64,000 bases of DNA from Hofstenia miamia. Its lineage: Eukaryota; Xenacoelomorpha; Acoela. The notes below the pieces were generated by a model. It made no database searches. It was not told where the DNA came from and saw only the letters and a list, made by a program, of their open reading frames with translations. A program made the translations under genes and the position numbers. The DNA is taken from the NCBI GenBank assembly GCA_004352715.1, contig SCFE01000108.1, forward strand, positions 1,537,326-1,601,325, read 5' to 3'. Position 1 is the stretch's first letter, and the number at the start of each line of letters is the position of its first letter. Below, in pieces: positions 57,513 through 64,000 of this stretch.

Positions 57513-58110
57513 AAAATTGAATTTGTTAATAACGAAGGCCGATTATAAACTATAAAAGTTATTGAATAAAAATACAATAATTTTATTTGCCTATCGACCC
57601 ACGCACACAAAATACACCCACAGTTTTCAATAAAGAGCATCAATAAAACGAAGAGTAAATAGTTGAGACGTTTATTTGTATAATTCAACTTCAAAAACAT
57701 GTCAAGTGATGGAATCAAAATGTCAAACTTACTACTATTGCACAAGTTGTAGTGAACTGTTTAACAAAATATTTCTTAGCTAAACATTTTCTCCTATCAT
57801 TAAACATACCTGATAAGTTATACAGTAATTTTGACAGCACTTCATTAATTACTCATATCTATCTATCTCTACAAAATTTAACATTCTGATTTAGATGTGA
57901 TAAACTCCGAAATTTACAACTTTTACATTTCAATGCAAAAATGTGACTAAAGAGTTTAAGCAACTTTAGCTGGCGGTGTCAAAAATCTGAGATTTTCAAA
58001 AAGCAGTTCAGAATCAAATTCGATTCGGGAAAACCAGGGCCTTTTTTCGTAAAATTTTACTGGGTGGCAAAGGGCTAAAATGAAATATTTATTCAACAAA
58101 ACCTGTTTTA

Positions 58111-58819
58111 GTTGCATACAAGTGATTCAATAAAAATAATAGAAAGAGAAAACAAAATAGTTGCACGCGCTATACATACAAGCATACAAGTGATTCACTA
58201 AAAATAATAGAAAGAGAAAACCAATTAGTTGCATGTGCTATACATACAAGCTACAAGTGATTCACTAACAATAATAGAAAGAGAAAACAAAATAGTTGCA
58301 CGCGCTATACATACAAGCATACAAGTGATTCAGTAAAATAATACAAAGAGAAAACAAAATAGTGGCACGCGCTATGGATACCAGCATACAAGGGATTCCC
58401 TAAAAATAATAGAAAGAGAAATCAAAATAGTTGCATGTGCTATACATACAAGCATACAAGTGATTCAATAAAAATAATAGAAAGAGAAAACCATTTAGTT
58501 GCATGTGCTATACATACAAGCTACAAGTGATTCACTAACAATAATAGAAAGAGAAAACAAAATAGTTGCACGCGCTATACATACAAGCATACAAGTGATT
58601 CAGTAAAATAATACAAAGAGAAAACAAAATAGTGGCACGCGCTATGGATACCAGCATACAAGGGATTCCCTAAAAATAATAGAAAGAGAAATCAAAATAG
58701 TTGCATGTGCTATACATACAAGCATACAAGTGATTCACTAAAAATAATAGAAAAAGAAAACAAAATATTTGCACGCGCTATACATACTAGCATACAAGTG
58801 ATTTACTACAAATAATAGT
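58111..58819. repeat. 68-bp minisatellite with 270-bp higher-order repeat
   Basis: About ten units of 66-68 bp, each with TACAAGTGATTCA, AATAATAGAAAGAGAAAA and GCACGCGCTATACATACAAG or close variants. Four unit variants recur in order: a GCATGTGC unit ending AAGCTACAAG, a CACTAACAAT unit, a GTGGCACGC...GGATACC unit and a GGGATTCCC unit. The shift is exactly 270 bp (for example 58231 and 58501). The array thus has two copies of a four-unit block plus flanking single units. Confidence 0.9.
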
Positions 58820-59274
58820 GTCTGCTTTGCGCCCGGACAGGTACGGGCGGCTCGGTCCGGCCAACATCTATTGAGAAAAAAAATGCTACGAAATTAAATC
58901 AAAATACACAAAATACTACATAATTTTGTCTTTTAGTGAGAAACTTTTTACGACTCCTATAAAATTTATTAATTCTATGAAAATCATGCAGAGATTAGTG
59001 TTTTGCATTTGTAGATTTAACACTGCATGTGCTCGTCCTGCACCCATTTGCTTTTTAAGGCTCACTCTATTCATTTGAAACAACTTATGAAAATACAAAT
59101 TATATTTCATAAAGTAGATTAACAAGTGTGTTATACAGTTGTTTTTTGCACAACCGTTCCATCCATCACGCACTTAAGTTCTGTGGGTGAAAGGCCGTGA
59201 TAACATCATATCAAATTTTAAACATAAGTAACATTTTCAACAAAAGTTATACTAATGAAAAGAAGTTCAATAGG

Positions 59275-59305
<31 letters not shown>

Positions 59306-59564
59306 NNNNNNNNNNNNNNNNNNNNNNNNNNNNNNNNNNNNNNNNNNNNNNNNNNNNNNNNNNNNNNNNNNNNNNNNNNNNNNNNNNNNNNNNNNNNNNN
59401 NNNNNNNNNNNNNNNNNNNNNNNNNNNNNNNNNNNNNNNNNNNNNNNNNNNNNNNNNNNNNNNNNNNNNNNNNNNNNNNNNNNNNNNNNNNNNNNNNNNN
59501 NNNNNNNNNNNNNNNNNNNNNNNNNNNNNNNNNNNNNNNNNNNNNNNNNNNNNNNNNNNNNNNN
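59306..59564. other. Scaffold gap inside (TA)n
   Basis: 259 N bordered by (TA)n at 59278-59305 and 59565-59588. Open frames drawn across the N run are artefacts. Confidence 0.95.
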
Positions 59565-59713
59565 ATATATATATATATATATATATATAAAATGAAAACT
59601 TGAAAGAACATATCATTCATGCTGACATAAAATATTTCACCACTTTTTAAAAGCAGAAAAAACTTACGTCATTACAGCATATTATCTTATGATTATAGTA
59701 GACTTTATTTGAG

Positions 59714-59732
59714 CGGGCATAACATATGCCCG
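59714..59732. other. Perfect 8-bp hairpin
   Basis: CGGGCATA, ACA, TATGCCCG: a perfect inverted repeat with a three-base loop, followed by GC-rich DNA to 59807. That DNA shares ACGGGCGGC with 58842-58850. It may be a transposon tip. Confidence 0.4.
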
Positions 59733-59807
59733 GTTTTTTAGCACAGTAATGTCCCGCGCCCGCCTTCCCTTGTGACCGAAGGGCACGGGCGGCCCAGCGG
59801 GCTCGGG

Positions 59808-61180
59808 TATGCAAGCAACACACTACATAATACGCGCAAGTTTCATGTATTGCAAAAATACAAGGCTTTCATAAACCAAAATCGAAATTACAGAGGTCCA
59901 CCGATTTATACAAAAAACGTGTATTGGGGTAAGCTAAGAAAAATATTAAGGCCAGGGCTGTTACGAAATACGTTGGCACAGTGTCCGGTTTTTAAAGTTC
60001 CATTTTTAAAACTGAAATTATTCGAAAAAATTATCTAATGTCTATATTTCAATGCTAACTAGCTTTGAAAATTCCATTCATATAGGTCCTATCACATAAA
60101 TAAGAAAAAGATTAGTCTCTTATGCGGATTTCTTTATCTCCTATGAAAATCAATGACGATAAGAGAGTAACACAATGCAATTTGTGTATTTAATATTCAA
60201 AAATCTAAACAAGAGGTTAATGTTTTGTTGACTGTCATAAGAACATTTACATAAGAAATCTTTATCAAAAGTTAAAGCTATTAAATAAAATCAAATAGGA
60301 AGTGATCTAAACACTCGAAATAACATGTATGGGCATAAATTTAGAGGTAATTCACAAAAAATATTTTCCCTCAGACGCACTTGGCATTCATGAACCCAGT
60401 GTGGAAGAAAATATGTTTATACCAAACGGTGACTAGCCGAAATATTGCAATTCTAAAAAAAATGTAAAATTTGGGCAAAATAGAAGTCATACCATGCACC
60501 ACGTGTGATCATTAGTGAGGAAATGGAACAGAATTGGGGTTCCCAAAAATCCCCATATATATATATATATTTATTTAAATTAGAATGTAAATCTGATAAA
60601 TGTAATAAACATAACAAGACAAAAATGTTCAATAAAGTTTGAGCAATCTATTGGGGAAAGAAGACATAAAAAGATTTAGTTGATTGCTTTCAATACCGGG
60701 TTGTTCGTTCGAAGTTTTTCTTTGGCATACTCAGATCTTTTTGGTAAAATTCTCTCAAGTAGATGATCTTCTTGATAGAGTATTTGATTGTATATTTTTT
60801 CATCATTTCGTTTATAATTGAAGCAATACTTTTGTAGTTATTAATTATTCCAAATCTTATAGTTTATTTTGAAGATTGTCAATTTTATTCAGGTATAATT
60901 TTCAACAATTCCCCCAAATTGTAGTACAGTAGGACAAAATAGGAACAACTAGGGTGTGGTACAGTCCTTTTTTTCTAAACCTGCCTGTTTTAATTTAAGC
61001 AATAGAAAAATTGTAGAGTTCATCTTTCAGAATTGTGATGGCATGTGTATCAAACCGTATGGTTTCATGATATGTTAATCCTAATATTTTCATTTGACTC
61101 ATTTGTGAAACATTGAAAATTTGTTCTGGTTTGTAGTTGGAGTGTCATTTAAAAGTTTCAAGTTTTTTCAAAAAATTTTT
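59808..61180. other. Noncoding stretch
   Basis: No gene recognised. The 88-codon frame at 59772-60038 runs out of the GC-rich patch and shows no motif. Confidence 0.4.
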
Positions 61181-61187
61181 TTAAACT

Positions 61188-61296
61188 GTATCCAGCGCCC
61201 TCCACCATAGTATCTTGCGCCCATATATATTTTTGTATCCAGCGCCTTGTAGATATTTTAAAATTTTGTATCCAAAGCCCGTATATATATATATAT
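61188..61296. repeat. Second GCGCC/TA composite repeat
   Basis: GTATCCAGCGCC-like words occur four times (about 61189, 61212, 61235, 61270; two are degenerate as CTTGCGCCC and CCAAAGCCC), separated by ATATAT/TTTT spacers and ending in (TA)n. It parallels the GACAGAGCGCC array at 22643-22765. Confidence 0.5.
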
Positions 61297-61419
61297 GTAA
61301 TCCGTAGCTATTTTTATACATAAATTGCATAAATTCACAAATAAGAAGTGATTTTTTGTGTATGCAAAAAATATTTATAGGCAAAATCCAGGATATAAAA
61401 CGGAAGGATAAAGGTTAAC

Positions 61420-61663
61420 TTTTTGAAAATTTTTCATGATCCTATAAAAAATTTTTAAACGCTTATAGCTCAAAAACTATTAATGGTGTGCTCAATCTGA
61501 AAGCACCACATGATAGAAAAGAGTCTCTTTTTTCTTTTTCGTTTTAAATCCGTCCGCTGGCTCTGTCCGTTCGAGGCGTGCCGTTGCGGAAACTCATAGG
61601 TCGCGGCGCCAAAGGTTTAGTAGTTTTTGAAATTTTTTATAGGATCATGAAATTTTTCAAAAA
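61420..61663. mobile_element. Short inverted-repeat element
   Basis: Arms of 41 bp at 61420-61460 and 61623-61663 are inverted copies with about one indel and a few mismatches. CATGATCCTATAAAAAATTT is identical in both. The 160-bp loop holds a GC-rich core (61548-61612). The unit sits at the start of repeat R copy 3, so it may be that element's 5' part. A single-stranded form would fold into a long hairpin. Confidence 0.7.
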
Positions 61664-62025
61664 TCCCCAGGCTTCTTTGAGGTTGAGAATATCTTGGCAC
61701 ATGTCAAAAAACAGTCAAAGTTCTTTGTCGCCTCCATGGGCTCAAAACCTATTAAAAACATGAATACTAAGTATGGAGAGAATTAAAATCTTTTTCAAAA
61801 ATTCGAAATTTTCATAGAAAACTTGTTAATCTTTTCCACAACCTCTGCCACAGCAATAAGCTTTAAGAGTCGTTTTCAACATTGCATTAAAGTATGTTCC
61901 CCAAACGACCTACACATGCCACAAGATTTTCAAATTTGGAACTAGGCTTGGAGAAAAACCTTTGTAAATATGCAAAAACAGTTTCTCCTTTAAAAACGAC
62001 GCTGGGCTGTTTAAGGTTAAATATC
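61660..62025 (+). repeat. Interspersed repeat R, copy 3
   Basis: It aligns with copy 2 (57155-57512) over the whole length at roughly 80 percent by eye and ends at the same AAGGTTAAA. Together with 61420-61659, which parallels copy 1, it suggests a full unit of about 600 bp. Confidence 0.75.
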
Positions 62026-62845
62026 ATGTTGCATTGTCATCCATAATACGATGAAAAATTCCCATTTCAAATGCACATTTTAATGAGGCAGTCGCGGAAG
62101 TTGAATGTGGGACATAATAAATTACAGGCATCGAAGAGCTATATATAATGTTTAACACCATTATTTCATTTCAAGTTCATATAATTTTGAACAGAAATTA
62201 ATTCTCGTTGATGCCATACATAACATGTACACGCAGTGTTGCAAATGAACCAATATTATTTTCATGTCGACAACAAGTTCAAGCCCAGTCTAGCCAAAGC
62301 ATTATAGGATATAAGTAAGTTTTCGGGTGGATTTTTTAATGGCTATGGTTGCTTATTATTATTATTGCATGTAAAACATTTTACCAACAAATGGGAAAAA
62401 ATTAGTTCTTAAAAAGGTATTAAAAAATGTAGTATAAATATTTTTTTTATAATATGTTATTTAAGTCAATTAGTTTGCAAACTGAATTTCCCTGCAAATA
62501 ATTTCGAAAATTTTTCTCAAAATTGCACGCTCAGCAAACACATTTCACTGTTCTTATATCAAATTCTCAACAAGATTTTTATTGATTTTTATCCAGATAC
62601 GAAGAATTTTTGCATCCATTATAGTCAACCAATGGCCTTCTTGTTAAGTTATTTGATATCAACTCTCTCTCCAAATTTATCCTTCAAATATAATACTTCC
62701 ATATTGATTATGATAAAAAATAGGCCTAAGTGAAAATTCGAAAACTATAGATTTTTTTACAATTGTAAACCATTTCTCAAAGCACTTTTAAAAACCATTA
62801 AATATCTAACGATCAAAATATTTTTGTATGCAATTAATAAAACTA

Positions 62846-62898
<53 letters not shown>

Positions 62899-64000
62899 GT
62901 TTGTATGCTACCTGTGCAGAGCTAAACTACAAAATGGATTTAACCAAACCTTACATGATGACTCTCTATCACTACGAGATGGTTTTGAGAGGATCAAATG
63001 ATTAAGATCATTAGAGGACAGTGGGTTTACATACGAAACCGTTTACTTAGTTACTTGAAATTTTACTTGAGTTGTCTAAGCAGCGACTAGTGGAATGTCT
63101 GTGGGACAACTATGATGTTCTTAGGAGGTCAGAGCATTCCCTATTAAACCGAACATCAGGTACTCATGCTAGTCTAAATATAAATACAAAAATGAAATTT
63201 CTCGAAGTAGAAAGTTTTGGTTTGACAAAAATTGCTATTTATATGATTTCGTATACAATTCTATAAAGAGTTTTGAAAATCTTTGGACATGGACACATCT
63301 ATGGGTAAATGCGTTCCCCAGTTAAAGTTAACGCTTCTGCTCAAATAATGTGTCTGAAGTACGTGAAAATCATAACTATTTTCAATGAAACATCCGATTT
63401 TTTAAACTTTAAAAATCACCACATACCTAATGGTCAGATAAGACGATAAAGCGTTTTGAAGCCCATGCGATGATAATCTAGTCAGAGCAATTTTGTTTCC
63501 GTGGAGGGGCACACAATCAGAGGTAGCGGCGATTTAATATGTCTTGTTTATTTTGAGATTTTAGATATCATTATTAGTTTTTTTAATTTTTTTTGAGAAA
63601 CTACTCAAGATTCCTGTGATAATTTGCGTTAATAACTTTAAGTAATTCATCCAAAATAGCAGAACAGCATAATCCACTTCATGGATGAAATTCTCAAAGA
63701 TCTAAAGTTAGATACTCCAAAGAATATTTTAGAGTCAAACAGAGTTACTTTGGAAAAATATGTATGTTGCAATAGATTCAAATAAAAAATTTTATTGGTT
63801 TTGATAAAAGCACTGACCATAAAAATCAGTGACTACCACGAAGTTACTGTTGGAATTCCAAGAGTTAACTACTTTGTTCATTTCTTTAAACAATCTGGAA
63901 GATCAGCTGATATATCAAAATAATTTTCTCTGTAATATGAGAAAAGACCATTCTTAGAAGTCATTGTAGCTGATTGCATCAAAGTCAATACTGGTCTAGA
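62026..64000. other. Noncoding AT-rich stretch
   Basis: A (TA)n microsatellite at 62852-62895 is the only clear feature. No gene recognised; the frame at 63072-63266 has no motif. Confidence 0.45.

Noticed and set aside
58111-58819. CRISPR-like array of regular repeats
   Set aside because: There are no unique spacers: whole 66-68 bp units are tandemly repeated, and the DNA is of animal type.
59197-59620. Four open frames of 111-132 codons across the N run
   Set aside because: They consist of unknown residues and TA-repeat IYIY text; they exist only because N and (TA)n contain no stops.

Overview
The window looks like nuclear DNA of an animal, probably an AT-rich aquatic invertebrate; I cannot name the species. 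The reasons are one clearly spliced host gene with GT-AG introns, many (TA)n microsatellites, and animal-type mobile elements (Ty3/gypsy-like LTR, CR1/L2-like LINE, Penelope-like, hAT, Tc1/mariner). There are no bacterial operons. Runs of N at 24021-24082, 40288-40308 and 59306-59564 mark scaffold gaps.

The only host gene I can reconstruct with confidence is MTG2/GTPBP5, the mitochondrial Obg-family GTPase of large-ribosomal-subunit assembly. It lies on the minus strand at 25408-17584 in five exons. The exons join into an open 343-codon frame with every G motif present. Its 6.0 kb second intron holds an hAT-type element with a perfect 8-bp target duplication, a 5'-truncated LINE, a tyrosine-recombinase-like fragment, a small hairpin-bearing repeat, a Penelope-like remnant and an assembly gap. 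A second candidate host gene is an 88-codon minus-strand ORF (31329-31063) with a signal peptide and six cysteines in the mature part.

Region by region: 0-2 kb has no recognised gene. About 2-12.5 kb is a decayed gypsy-like LTR retroelement (gag, protease, RT, RNase H, integrase, then an unassigned 3' part). It lies in a block almost without CpG: I find none in 961-5831. The block is interrupted by a CpG-rich 1.1 kb LTR (5762-6863) whose homologue at 4325-5440 has no CpG. 12.5-17.5 kb holds a small transposon and a DDE-transposase-type C-terminal relic. 17.5-25.4 kb is MTG2. 25.4-36 kb is mostly noncoding, with the small secreted ORF. 36-41 kb holds an LTR-retroelement relic and a Penelope-like element with RT and GIY-YIG parts, facing a second Penelope relic. 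Each of these is followed by a hammerhead-ribozyme-like motif.

42-49 kb is a cluster of adjoining DNA transposons (hAT-like, Tc1/mariner, hAT/THAP0-like) followed by a second hAT relic and a LINE fragment. 50-64 kb is mostly noncoding, with three copies of an unnamed interspersed repeat and a 68-bp minisatellite organised as a 270-bp higher-order repeat. Nearly all transposon ORFs are broken by stops, frameshifts or changed catalytic residues, so little here apart from MTG2 looks able to make protein. All exon joins and alignments were made by eye.
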